24,789 nt of DNA from a virus. Numbering within the stretch: position 1 is the stretch's first letter; every line of letters starts with the position of its first letter. Of the stretch, positions 1-5,814 are shown one piece after another. The DNA is taken from positions 1 to 24,789 of the IMG/VR virus record IMGVR_UViG_3300027801_000155, one strand, 5' to 3'. The notes beneath the pieces were generated by a model. That model saw only the letters and a list, made by a program, of their open reading frames with translations, ran no database searches and was not told where the DNA came from. The position numbers and the translations under genes were made by a program.

Positions 1-133
1 AATGAACTCGTTAGATATTCTGACAGATATAGATGCAGATAAAATTATTAAAAAAATAAAAGAATATGAAATTAAAACCGACCCCAAAGACCAGTACGAA
101 GAAATGCGAAGAAACGGAATGTTTGAAGGTTAG
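1..133 (+). CDS. Short reading frame at the left edge, probably the 3' end of an upstream phage gene
   Basis: The frame is open from the first bases and stops with TAG at 131-133. An ATG at position 2 is in frame, so this is either a 43-residue protein or, more likely, the C-terminal tail of a gene that begins outside the window. The peptide is highly charged (Lys, Asp, Glu) and predicted helical. I recognise no family. It overlaps the next reading frame by 68 bases, much longer than the 4-30 base overlaps seen elsewhere in this block, so either this frame or the start chosen for the next one may be wrong. Confidence 0.4.
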   Translation, partial: MNSLDILTDIDADKIIKKIKEYEIKTDPKDQYEEMRRNGMFEG

Positions 134-329
134 CATATATAAGAATCACAGTAGAGCATTTTGCTATACTATATGGAATGGAGATAATTTTCTAGGAGAG
201 GTGGTTGAAGATGATATAATGAAACTGCTAGGAAGTGAAGTTAAAAAATTCTATTCTGAAAACAAGGTTAATTTTTTAGTGCCTGTAAATCTAATTAAAA
301 ATTTAGTTAATAAACCAAAATATTATTAA
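66..329 (+). CDS. Small hypothetical protein (87 aa)
   Basis: An 87-residue protein with a basic, Thr/Lys-rich N-terminus, a central mixed region and an Asn/Lys-rich C-terminus. No signal peptide or membrane segment is evident and I do not recognise the family. The ATG at 66 gives a 68-base overlap with the preceding frame. An in-frame TTG at 123 would shorten the overlap to 11 bases and remove only the Lys/Thr-rich leader, so the true start is uncertain. Its stop lies 1 base before the ATG of the HTH gene, consistent with co-transcription in a compact early operon. Function unknown. Confidence 0.6.
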   Translation: MKLKPTPKTSTKKCEETECLKVSIYKNHSRAFCYTIWNGDNFLGEVVEDDIMKLLGSEVKKFYSENKVNFLVPVNLIKNLVNKPKYY

Positions 330-330
330 A

Positions 331-642
331 ATGAAAAATGACTATGAGAATGTAAGGAGCTCAAGAAATGAACTTGAGGCTATCTTAAGAATAAGAGGAA
401 TTTCCAAACAAAGATTTGGAAGAATATTAAATATTAAAGGATCAACTATTGAGAAGTATTTAGACAATCCATACTTCCTTAGATATTACCAAATGCAAAG
501 AATAGCTAAATTTCTAAATGTAGGTGTTAAGGATATTATAGATATTATAGAGATTGATTTAAAATCTGAGATGATTATAGTGGAGGGAGAGCAGGGATTC
601 TCAGGTGTTGATTCTATAACTAAGACAATAAGTAATGAATAG
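331..642 (+). CDS. Small XRE-like helix-turn-helix DNA-binding protein
   Basis: A 103-residue protein whose residues ~15-70 fit the Cro/C1 (XRE) pattern: a first helix (ELEAILRIRGIS), a second helix with the KQRFGRIL turn region, a recognition-helix-like segment (STIEKYLDN) and two closing helices (QMQRIAKFLNVGVKDII). The last ~30 residues are acidic and polar. In phages such proteins are usually repressors, Cro-like regulators or small accessory DNA binders; which one cannot be read from the sequence. It is translationally coupled to the next gene, whose ATG at 635 lies 8 bases inside this one. Palindromes at 1334-1354 and 6199-6215 are possible operators for it, but no direct link is visible. 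Confidence 0.7.
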   Translation: MKNDYENVRSSRNELEAILRIRGISKQRFGRILNIKGSTIEKYLDNPYFLRYYQMQRIAKFLNVGVKDIIDIIEIDLKSEMIIVEGEQGFSGVDSITKTISNE

Positions 643-1096
643 ATATAAGCTAGAACTAACTGAAGAAAGACACCATACAATTAAATCTGAAATATCATCA
701 AGGTATAATTTAGGGTGGAGTGCTATAGAGTCAAGAAGTAGAAAAAGAGCTATTATAGATGCTAGAAGGCTTTATTGCGGTGTATTAAGAAATGTTTTTG
801 GATTAACCTTTCACCAAATAGGAGAAATGCTTAATAAAAACCACGCAACAATAGTTCATAGTATGAAAATTCACGATAACTTTGTAAAGATTTTAAAATC
901 ATATAAAAAGAATTATGAAGAAATAGAATCTATGTTTTACTTAAGTGAAAATTATTATGAACACGAAGTCCTTTCAGTTGAAAGAAAAATGGATAGCCTA
1001 GCCAAAAGGCTTAGCGGTTTAATAGAAAAGAAAAACGAATATAAATTAAAAATTAAAAAACAAAATCATGGCAGACAAGAATTATGTAGTAAGTAG
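635..1096 (+). CDS. DnaA domain IV-like DNA-binding protein without an ATPase domain
   Basis: A 153-residue protein. Residues ~34-80 match the C-terminal DNA-binding domain of DnaA: a helix with the Arg/Ala pattern (RKRAIIDARRLYCGVL), a hydrophobic turn (FGLTFHQIGEML) and the signature NHATIVHSMK, corresponding to the DHTTVxHA motif that contacts the DnaA box. No Walker A or B is present, so this is only the box-binding module. Residues ~95-153 are Lys/Glu-rich and likely coiled coil. It overlaps the preceding gene by 8 bases and the following SSB-like gene by 29. Stand-alone DnaA-IV proteins occur in Bacteroidetes phages; an inferred role is recognition of a phage or host origin. The alternative is a transcription regulator. 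Confidence 0.72.
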   Translation: MNRYKLELTEERHHTIKSEISSRYNLGWSAIESRSRKRAIIDARRLYCGVLRNVFGLTFHQIGEMLNKNHATIVHSMKIHDNFVKILKSYKKNYEEIESMFYLSENYYEHEVLSVERKMDSLAKRLSGLIEKKNEYKLKIKKQNHGRQELCSK

Positions 1097-1319
1097 TATC
1101 AAAAAAGTAACTACGCAGTATGGAGAATTATTCAATGCAAGTTTCAAAATGGATGAACTTCAAAAAATGTCCAAGAGAGGTTGGGTAAACATTACAATAG
1201 CAGAAAGGAGAGAACCTTCCGAGAAAGGAGCAACTCACTATGCTTATGAGAACACTTATGAGCCGCCTAAAGATGTATCTTCAGATAAGGTTAAGGAGGA
1301 AGATGACTTACCTTTCTAA
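1068..1319 (+). CDS. Small protein with an SSB-type acidic C-terminal tip; possible single-strand DNA-binding protein
   Basis: An 83-residue protein. The N-terminal ~55 residues look like short beta strands (YVVSSIKKVTTQYGEL, FNASFKM, WVNITIAERRE), plausible for a reduced OB-like fold. The last residues (KEEDDLPF) copy the acidic tip of bacterial SSB and T7 gp2.5, which ends in Asp/Glu residues and a terminal Pro-Phe used to recruit partner proteins. True SSBs have an OB domain of ~110 residues, so this one is short and its fold is inferred. Its place between the DnaA-IV-like protein and the replication genes supports a role in phage DNA replication or repair. Confidence 0.55.
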   Translation: MADKNYVVSSIKKVTTQYGELFNASFKMDELQKMSKRGWVNITIAERREPSEKGATHYAYENTYEPPKDVSSDKVKEEDDLPF

Positions 1320-1333
1320 ATAATATTAAAATA

Positions 1334-1354
1334 ACTACCAAATTATTTGGTAGT
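1334..1354. promoter_or_regulatory. Perfect 9-bp inverted repeat overlapping the -33 element of promoter P1
   Basis: ACTACCAAA (1334-1342) and TTTGGTAGT (1346-1354) are perfect inverted repeats separated by TTA. The right arm contains the TTTG used as the -33 box of the promoter. This is the expected layout of an operator for a dimeric repressor. It could instead be a terminator-like hairpin for the upstream operon, but no T-run follows it. Confidence 0.6.
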
Positions 1355-1377
1355 GTCAGATATTATTCGTATCTTTG
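1346..1377 (+). promoter_or_regulatory. Bacteroidetes-type promoter P1 (TTTG-N20-TATCTTTG)
   Basis: TTTG at 1346-1349 and TATCTTTG at 1370-1377 (matching TAnnTTTG) are separated by 20 bases, the layout recognised by the Bacteroidetes primary sigma factor. Transcription would begin around 1383-1386, directly at the base of the RNA structure at 1385-1455, and read into the peptidase gene at 1496. Confidence 0.75.
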
Positions 1378-1384
1378 TATAGAA

Positions 1385-1455
1385 TTTAAGGGGGAGTAGA
1401 GCCAATAGACGACCTAAGCGATTTATCGCATAAATGATGAGGCTCTCCCCTTAAA
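1385..1455 (+). ncRNA. Structured RNA leader upstream of the peptidase gene
   Basis: A closing stem pairs 1385-1393 (TTTAAGGGG) with 1447-1455 (CCCCTTAAA). After an asymmetric bulge (1394-1398 opposite 1446) a second helix pairs GAGCC at 1399-1403 with GGCTC at 1441-1445. The large loop contains a GCGA-TTTA-TCGC hairpin (1418-1429). The structure begins at about the predicted transcription start and lies ~40 bases before the peptidase ATG. It lacks a T-arm and anticodon layout, so it is not a tRNA, and no T-run follows, so it is not a standard terminator. It may be a stabilising 5' leader, a regulatory leader or a small RNA. I recognise no known class. Confidence 0.55.
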
Positions 1456-1495
1456 CTCTAACTAACTAACTATTAACTAAAACAAGAAAACACTT

Positions 1496-2692
1496 ATGAA
1501 TAAACAATTATTACAAAGAAAAAGATTACTGATGGATGTCTTGTCAATTCAAACCACAAGTGGTAATGAATTTGATATGATAGCATACATACATAAATTT
1601 TGCAGAGAGAATGTCCCTCAAGCAAAAGTAGAAATAAAGGATAGCAACATATATGTGACTAAGGGACATGCAGATACATACCCCTGCATAGTTGCACACA
1701 CAGATACAGTTCACGAAATACATAAATACTATAAGGTTTTTGATGATGATAATTGCTTATTTGCATTTAACTCAGAATCAGGTAAACAAGTGGGTGTAGG
1801 TGGAGATGATAAGGTGGGTATATGGTTGGCACTAGAAATGCTAATGAATACAAATTCTATAAAATGCGCCTTCTTTCATTCAGAGGAAATTGGATGCGTT
1901 GGAAGTATGGCTGCAGATATGGAATGGTTTAAGGATGTAGGGTATTGCCTACAAGGAGATAGACGAGGTTCTACGGATTTTGTAAATAATATATCAGGCA
2001 AACTATTCAGTAAAGCATTTAGCAAAACTATAGCACCGATATTAAAACATCATGGATATAAAGAAACTTCAGGAGCAATTACTGATGTAGGTCAATTAGC
2101 AGAGAATGGCATAGGTGTATGTGTAGCTAATATGAGTTGTGGATATTACGATCCCCATTCTGATACTGAAATTGTAGAGTTCTATGACGCTAATAATTGT
2201 TTAGATATGATAGAGAATATCGTAAATGAATTAGGTTGTAATAAATATGAGTATCAATTTACAACATCATACGGATATGGATATGGAACGAGTAAATGGG
2301 GGGACTTCTCAGGAGCAAGTAGAGGTTATTGGTATGGAAATAATGGTCAATCAAGTAGAGATAAAGAAGTGATCTATGATGACCAAACAGGAATAGAGAG
2401 TTGCTACTATTGTCATTGTGAGGAATTAATGGATAGTGAGTTTACGGATGAAACTATGGAATGCAGATATTGTCCTGATTGCTGCTCGGACATTCTTGTG
2501 GAAATGAAAGATGTTCCTAACTCCAATCAAATAGAAATGGCGCTTGATGAGAATGAAGAAGATATGAACTCTTGGAATAAATCATTTGGAGTTAAAGAGA
2601 TTGATTACGAGGATGTATCAGATAACTATGATGGCTCAATGAAGCATAAGTCAATAGTAAACGAATACTTAACTAACTATCAAAATAAATAA
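1496..2692 (+). CDS. M20/M28-like zinc metallopeptidase with a C-terminal zinc ribbon
   Basis: A 398-residue protein with the metal ligands and catalytic residues of di-zinc (clan MH) peptidases in order: H68 and D70 in VAHTDTVHE, D104/D105 in GVGGDDKVGIW, the catalytic/ligand pair E130-E131 in FFHSEEIG, D155 in QGDRRGSTDF and H221 in DPHSDTE. Only ~65 residues separate D155 from H221, so the dimerisation insert of typical M20 enzymes appears to be missing. A Gly/Tyr-rich linker (~258-282) leads to a cysteine cluster (C303, C306, C308, C323, C326, C329, C330) resembling a zinc ribbon, then an acidic tail. No signal peptide, so it probably acts in the cytoplasm. It has its own promoter, palindrome and structured leader. 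Substrate unknown; host peptide processing or disabling a host factor are inferences. Confidence 0.82.
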   Translation: MNKQLLQRKRLLMDVLSIQTTSGNEFDMIAYIHKFCRENVPQAKVEIKDSNIYVTKGHADTYPCIVAHTDTVHEIHKYYKVFDDDNCLFAFNSESGKQVGVGGDDKVGIWLALEMLMNTNSIKCAFFHSEEIGCVGSMAADMEWFKDVGYCLQGDRRGSTDFVNNISGKLFSKAFSKTIAPILKHHGYKETSGAITDVGQLAENGIGVCVANMSCGYYDPHSDTEIVEFYDANNCLDMIENIVNELGCNKYEYQFTTSYGYGYGTSKWGDFSGASRGYWYGNNGQSSRDKEVIYDDQTGIESCYYCHCEELMDSEFTDETMECRYCPDCCSDILVEMKDVPNSNQIEMALDENEEDMNSWNKSFGVKEIDYEDVSDNYDGSMKHKSIVNEYLTNYQNK

Positions 2693-2694
2693 TT

Positions 2695-3336
2695 ATGGCA
2701 AAGAGATTGACCGATTCAGACAAATGGAAGAAGGGTTTCATAAGAGGACTAGCTCCTAAGTATAAACTATTTTGGCTCTACATATTAGATGACTGCACTC
2801 ATGCAGGGATATGGGAAACTGATTTTGAAGTAGCATCAATTAGAATTGGAAGCAAGGTAACGGAAGCTGAAGCAGTTAGAGTTATGGCTAGTCATATAGT
2901 AATATTTGATGGAGGCAACAAATGGTTCATTCCTAGCTTCATTGACTTTCAGTATGTTTCTCTTAATGAGAACTCAAGAGTTCACCAATCAGTTATAAAA
3001 GCACTAGATAAATATGATGTGTATAATATAAAAGGCATTAGCCCTAATGATATAGATGGAGTGTCTTTATTAGATAAGGATGGTATAGTCATCAAGAAGC
3101 CTATTATAAAGCGTTTTAAGCAACCTACGGTACAGGATGTACATGAGTATTGCAATGAGAGGAAAAACAAGGTCTGTGCTGATACATTTATAGATTTTTA
3201 TGAAAGCAAAGGTTGGATGGTAGGAAAAGTAAAAATGAAAGACTGGAGAGCTTGTGTTAGGACTTGGGAGAAAAATACAGTTAAAGATAAGACAGGCAGA
3301 AAAGAATTATCAGGGAAAGATTATACAACATTTTAA
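2695..3336 (+). CDS. DnaD-like replisome organiser / replication initiation protein
   Basis: A 213-residue protein. The N-terminal ~110 residues (SDKWKKGFIRGLAPKYKLFWLYILDDC, then the IWETDFEVAS region) resemble the winged-helix N-domain of phage replication proteins of the Lin1244/DnaD type. The C-terminal ~50 residues (PTVQDVHEYC, then FIDFYESKGW and MKDWRACVRTWEKN) carry the motif that often ends such Bacteroidetes phage and prophage proteins. These proteins bind the origin and help the loader place the replicative helicase. It begins 2 bases after the peptidase stop and is followed 1 base later by the DnaC-like loader, the typical initiator-loader gene pair. Confidence 0.72.
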   Translation: MAKRLTDSDKWKKGFIRGLAPKYKLFWLYILDDCTHAGIWETDFEVASIRIGSKVTEAEAVRVMASHIVIFDGGNKWFIPSFIDFQYVSLNENSRVHQSVIKALDKYDVYNIKGISPNDIDGVSLLDKDGIVIKKPIIKRFKQPTVQDVHEYCNERKNKVCADTFIDFYESKGWMVGKVKMKDWRACVRTWEKNTVKDKTGRKELSGKDYTTF

Positions 3337-3337
3337 T

Positions 3338-3916
3338 ATGAGAACATTAGAAGAAACATTAAAGAACGCTACTCATATAAAGGTAAGAGATTATCAGAGG
3401 TATAGCTTTGGAACTTATGATGAGTGCTTATCTTTATTTAAAGAAGCATTTATGCTAGTAGATAAAACAGTTAAAGGATATAAACACTTACCTGAATACG
3501 ATACGATTATACATTGGCTATCTGACACTCAAGGTAAGGGCTTGTTTCTGATAGGAAGCTGTGGTAGAGGTAAGTCAATTATTATAACAGGAGTATTGCC
3601 TTTAATTTTTAACGCTAAGAAAGGAAAGATACTTAAGCCTATCCCTGCTCGTAAGCTTCATCAGGTTACTGAGTACGCTAGTCCATTCATTGTTATAGAT
3701 GACATAGGAACTGAAGAAATAGTTAATAACTATGGAACAAAGATAGATGCAGTAGAAAACGCTATATTTGAAGCTGAAGATGATCTGAAGCTATTACTAC
3801 TAACATCTAATTTAGATGCGGCAGCCATCAAGCAGAGGTACGGAGAGAGGATATACGATAGAATAAAAAGATTATGCTTAGTAGTGTTCATAAAAGGAGA
3901 AAGTTTAAGGAAATAA
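3338..3916 (+). CDS. dnaC: DnaC-like AAA+ ATPase, replicative helicase loader
   Basis: With the start at the ATG at 3338 the product has 192 residues; the frame stays open upstream to 3254 but that would overlap the preceding gene. Visible motifs are Walker A GSCGRGKS (73-80), Walker B FIVIDD (117-122), sensor 1 LLLTSN (153-158) and a DnaC/IstB-type arginine motif RYGERIYDRI (167-176). These define the helicase-loader branch of AAA+ ATPases, which load the DnaB ring onto origin DNA. The usual N-terminal helicase-binding domain appears short. With the DnaD-like gene upstream and no helicase gene in view, recruitment of host DnaB is the simplest reading. Confidence 0.85.
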   Translation: MRTLEETLKNATHIKVRDYQRYSFGTYDECLSLFKEAFMLVDKTVKGYKHLPEYDTIIHWLSDTQGKGLFLIGSCGRGKSIIITGVLPLIFNAKKGKILKPIPARKLHQVTEYASPFIVIDDIGTEEIVNNYGTKIDAVENAIFEAEDDLKLLLLTSNLDAAAIKQRYGERIYDRIKRLCLVVFIKGESLRK

Positions 3917-3921
3917 AAGCT

Positions 3922-4152
3922 ATGAATAAAAAATACTATCTATCTTTACCTTATGATGATAAGATAAAAAAACTAAAAGAGTTACTTGACAAGGATTTTG
4001 CATCCTACATAATTGTTTCTAGGTATTACATTGACTCAGACATAGATAAAGGAGGCCTATCTGCTTCCCTGATAAATACCGAGTTTGAATTAGAAGTAAA
4101 AAGAAAACATTATTGGAATCAACGAAAACAAAAACAAAAAAAATATGATTAA
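3922..4152 (+). CDS. Small basic hypothetical protein (76 aa)
   Basis: The frame extends upstream to 3874 inside the loader gene, but the ATG at 3922, 5 bases after the loader stop, is the natural start and gives 76 residues. The N-terminus is Lys/Tyr-rich (NKKYYLSLPYDDKIKKLKELL), the middle has a SRYYIDSDIDKGG turn region, and the C-terminus is basic and helical (KRKHYWNQRKQKQKK). It is predicted soluble and possibly nucleic-acid-binding from its charge. No family recognised. It overlaps the next small gene by 8 bases. Confidence 0.6.
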   Translation: MNKKYYLSLPYDDKIKKLKELLDKDFASYIIVSRYYIDSDIDKGGLSASLINTEFELEVKRKHYWNQRKQKQKKYD

Positions 4153-4288
4153 AATTATTGCAGTAATTGTGGTGTTGGCATTATTATTAGAGATACCACT
4201 ATTAAAAAATCGCATTAAAGAACTAAACTTTAAAATGAAAAGTAATAAAAAATGGAGGGAAGAAGAAGATCATTCAGATGAAGGATAA
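4145..4288 (+). CDS. Tiny single-span membrane protein (47 aa)
   Basis: ATG at 4145 to TAA at 4286-4288. Residues ~3-20 form a strongly hydrophobic segment (IIAVIVVLALLLEIPLL) followed by a basic stretch (KNRIKEL, KMKSNKKWR) and an acidic tip (EEEDHSDEG). This is the profile of a small inner-membrane protein with a cytoplasmic tail. It overlaps its upstream neighbour by 8 bases and its downstream neighbour by 11, supporting coupled translation. Such peptides in phage early operons are often host-interaction or lysis accessories, but no specific function can be read here. Confidence 0.55.
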   Translation: MIKIIAVIVVLALLLEIPLLKNRIKELNFKMKSNKKWREEEDHSDEG

Positions 4289-4529
4289 TAGAATACCACA
4301 TTACTACATAGGTAGCAATGGATATGAAGCAAGGAAGGTTGTGTCAGGATTTGATTTATCGTATAATGTCGGAACTGCCACGACATATTTGCTCCGTTGT
4401 GAGAGGAAGCACTCATCTCCTGTTGAGTGTATCACTAAAGCTATAGCTCATTTAGAATTTGAGCTAGAAAAAATTGAAGAAGCGAATATTAAACATGCAG
4501 TTAAATCAGTAAGAGAATTACCACAATAG
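4278..4529 (+). CDS. DUF3310 family protein (T7 gp1.7-like)
   Basis: An 83-residue protein matching the DUF3310 layout: an N-terminal P-H-Y motif (IPHYYIG), a central aromatic helix (FDLSYNVGTATTYLLR), a basic turn (CERKHSSP) and a closing helix with the KA..HLEFEL pattern. In T7, gp1.7 of this family is a nucleotide kinase that affects dideoxythymidine sensitivity; for most phage homologues the function is unknown. The canonical N-A-x-K-Y region is altered here (NVGTATTYLLR). It sits in the replication block, consistent with nucleotide metabolism. The assignment rests on pattern recognition only. Confidence 0.65.
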   Translation: MKDNRIPHYYIGSNGYEARKVVSGFDLSYNVGTATTYLLRCERKHSSPVECITKAIAHLEFELEKIEEANIKHAVKSVRELPQ

Positions 4530-4531
4530 AT

Positions 4532-4756
4532 ATGAGTTATTTAACACACTTAAAGAGAGCCGACCATTGTAGTACCTGCAGATGGGTGGTTAAGTTTGAT
4601 TCAAAAGAATTAGTAAGAGAGGTTAAGTTAGTTTACAAACCATCAGAGTATAGCAAGGCTAACGCTAAGAGGTATGGGAATAAAGCTAGGAAGCTTCATA
4701 ACAAAGAGCAGTTGATTACCGTCTTAGAGTATGATAAAGAAAAGAGAATTGTCTAG
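4532..4756 (+). CDS. Small basic hypothetical protein (74 aa)
   Basis: A 74-residue soluble protein starting 2 bases after the DUF3310 stop. It has one Cys-x2-Cys pair near the N-terminus (HCSTCRW) and a very basic centre (SKANAKRYGNKARKLHNK). One pair is not enough for a stand-alone zinc finger. It overlaps the following gene by 26 bases. No family recognised. Confidence 0.6.
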   Translation: MSYLTHLKRADHCSTCRWVVKFDSKELVREVKLVYKPSEYSKANAKRYGNKARKLHNKEQLITVLEYDKEKRIV

Positions 4757-4988
4757 CCCTATCTATAGGGTTATCATAGAGTACGGTTACCGTAAGAAAA
4801 ACTCGTTAAGGAAGCATCAGTTTAAAATAATTGATACATTTGCTTTAACTAATGATGTAGAGTTGATAAAGAAAGATGAAAGAATAATGGAAAAGATAAT
4901 TACGAGAATTAAATCAAAGCATAAAGATTTGGATATTATATTTAAAAGCATCTATGTTGAGGGTCAATATGGAAACACAACTTATTAA
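4731..4988 (+). CDS. Small hypothetical protein (85 aa)
   Basis: An 85-residue protein rich in Lys, Ile and Tyr with alternating hydrophobic strands at the start (IYRVIIEYGY), a central helix (DERIMEKIITRIKSK) and a closing strand (DLDIIFKSIYVEG). The beta-alpha-beta impression suggests a small globular fold, but no motif is diagnostic. Its ATG lies 26 bases inside the previous gene. A short perfect hairpin (CCCTA-TCTA-TAGGG, 4757-4770) sits in its early codons directly after the upstream stop. Confidence 0.6.
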   Translation: MIKKRELSSPIYRVIIEYGYRKKNSLRKHQFKIIDTFALTNDVELIKKDERIMEKIITRIKSKHKDLDIIFKSIYVEGQYGNTTY

Positions 4989-4999
4989 AAATTATTATT

Positions 5000-5236
5000 A
5001 TGGTAGTTATATTATTTGTTGCTCTTAGTTTTTATTGCATCTATCTTAACTTAAGAGTAAGGGAAATTCAAGAGGAATTGACCGAGCTGAATATTGATAT
5101 AGACACACTAGAGATTAAAGTTTACAACAAGATGATGGATGTGCGTACAGAAATCAAAGGATTAATTAAATCAAAGACAGTTGAGAAATCAAGAAGAAGA
5201 AGTACAAAAAGGAGTCGTAAATTACCTGAAGCTTAA
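5000..5236 (+). CDS. Small membrane-anchored coiled-coil protein (78 aa)
   Basis: Residues ~2-17 (VVILFVALSFYCIYLN) form a membrane segment, followed by a heptad-like coiled coil (REIQEELTELNIDIDTLEIKV) and a very basic C-terminus (KSRRRSTKRSRK). The layout resembles small phage membrane proteins such as spanin subunits or host-takeover peptides, but there is no outer-membrane partner nearby, so I do not call it a spanin. Its last 56 bases also encode the start of the nuclease gene in another frame, which may explain the unusual Arg/Ser-rich tail. Confidence 0.55.
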   Translation: MVVILFVALSFYCIYLNLRVREIQEELTELNIDIDTLEIKVYNKMMDVRTEIKGLIKSKTVEKSRRRSTKRSRKLPEA

Positions 5237-5573
5237 GTACCCTAAAGCTTGGTACTGTGCTAGTTTAGGAGGTATAAGAACTTCCTTTAAGCAAGCTGTC
5301 AAGGCTAAGGCTACAGGATATGTAAAGGGATTCCCTGATCTACAAATTTGTGTCCCTATGGAGAGGGGGATAGATGGGGAGGGGGGTACTAGGAGGGGGG
5401 GGGTATATCATGGATTGTTCCTTGAAATAAAAAAGGATAAGAAATCCTACCCAACCAAAGAGCAGAAAGAATGGATAGCATACTTAAACGAACAGGGGTA
5501 TTGTGCCAGGGTTACTAAAGGCATTGATGAGAGTATGCAAACAATAGATGATTACTTTAATAAAAAGATATGA
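5181..5573 (+). CDS. VRR-NUC family nuclease (PD-(D/E)xK fold)
   Basis: A 130-residue protein with the VRR-NUC core: E7 in the N-terminal helix (EEEVQKGVVNYL), a Gly-rich turn (SLGGIRT), GYVKGFPDLQI with catalytic D53, the LEIKK strand with E82 and K84, and Q95 in the following helix. These nucleases act as structure-specific or nicking DNases, and phage versions usually lie in replication operons. The start is TTG at 5181; the frame has a stop at 5163-5165 and no ATG between, so this non-ATG start inside the preceding gene seems required. Residues ~60-76 are a Gly/Arg-rich insert encoded by an extremely G-rich tract, replacing the short loop normally found between the Asp and the ExK strand. 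Confidence 0.82.
   Translation: MRNQEEEVQKGVVNYLKLKYPKAWYCASLGGIRTSFKQAVKAKATGYVKGFPDLQICVPMERGIDGEGGTRRGGVYHGLFLEIKKDKKSYPTKEQKEWIAYLNEQGYCARVTKGIDESMQTIDDYFNKKI
5365..5403 (+). other. G-rich tract with four G-runs (G-quadruplex-type pattern) inside the nuclease gene
   Basis: Runs of 5 (5365-5369), 4 (5376-5379), 6 (5381-5386) and 9 (5395-5403) consecutive G residues are separated by loops of 6, 1 and 8 bases. This satisfies a four-layer G-quadruplex pattern on the + strand, including the mRNA. The surrounding genome is AT-rich, so the tract stands out sharply. Confidence 0.6.
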
Positions 5574-5770
5574 GTATAAGTATATATGAAAGGAAAGACC
5601 GTAGAGGTGGTGGCTATTCAAAGCGTAAATTCACATTCAAGGAAGCTCAGATGGTTAGACTAGAGTATGAAACAGGAACATATACGCAGGTGCAGTTAGC
5701 CATTAAGTACGCTGTAAGCCAATCAATCATAAATAAGATACTCAGGTATAAAACATATATAAAACTCTAA
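5570..5770 (+). CDS. Small helix-turn-helix protein (66 aa)
   Basis: A 66-residue protein. Residues ~20-60 fit a homeodomain-like/resolvase-type HTH: a first helix (FKEAQMVRLEYE), a spacer (TGTYTQ), a second helix (VQLAIKYAV) and a recognition helix (SQSIINKILRY). The N-terminus is basic and Gly-rich. It overlaps the nuclease stop by 4 bases (ATGA) and is the last gene before the intrinsic terminator, so it is co-transcribed with the replication module. Possible roles are a late-gene regulator or an endonuclease-associated DNA binder; the sequence does not decide. Confidence 0.65.
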   Translation: MSISIYERKDRRGGGYSKRKFTFKEAQMVRLEYETGTYTQVQLAIKYAVSQSIINKILRYKTYIKL

Positions 5771-5814
5771 ATAGAAAGCAACTTCATAAAGCTTGTTTTA
5801 GTTGGTTAAAGAAC

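Noticed and set aside
1385-1455. tRNA gene
   Set aside because: The outer stem and TAGAGCC recall a tRNA, but there is no T-arm, anticodon arm or CCA-like end; kept as structured RNA only.
5000-5236. Spanin (Rz-like) assignment
   Set aside because: A membrane segment plus coiled coil is present, but there is no overlapping lipoprotein partner or neighbouring lysin.
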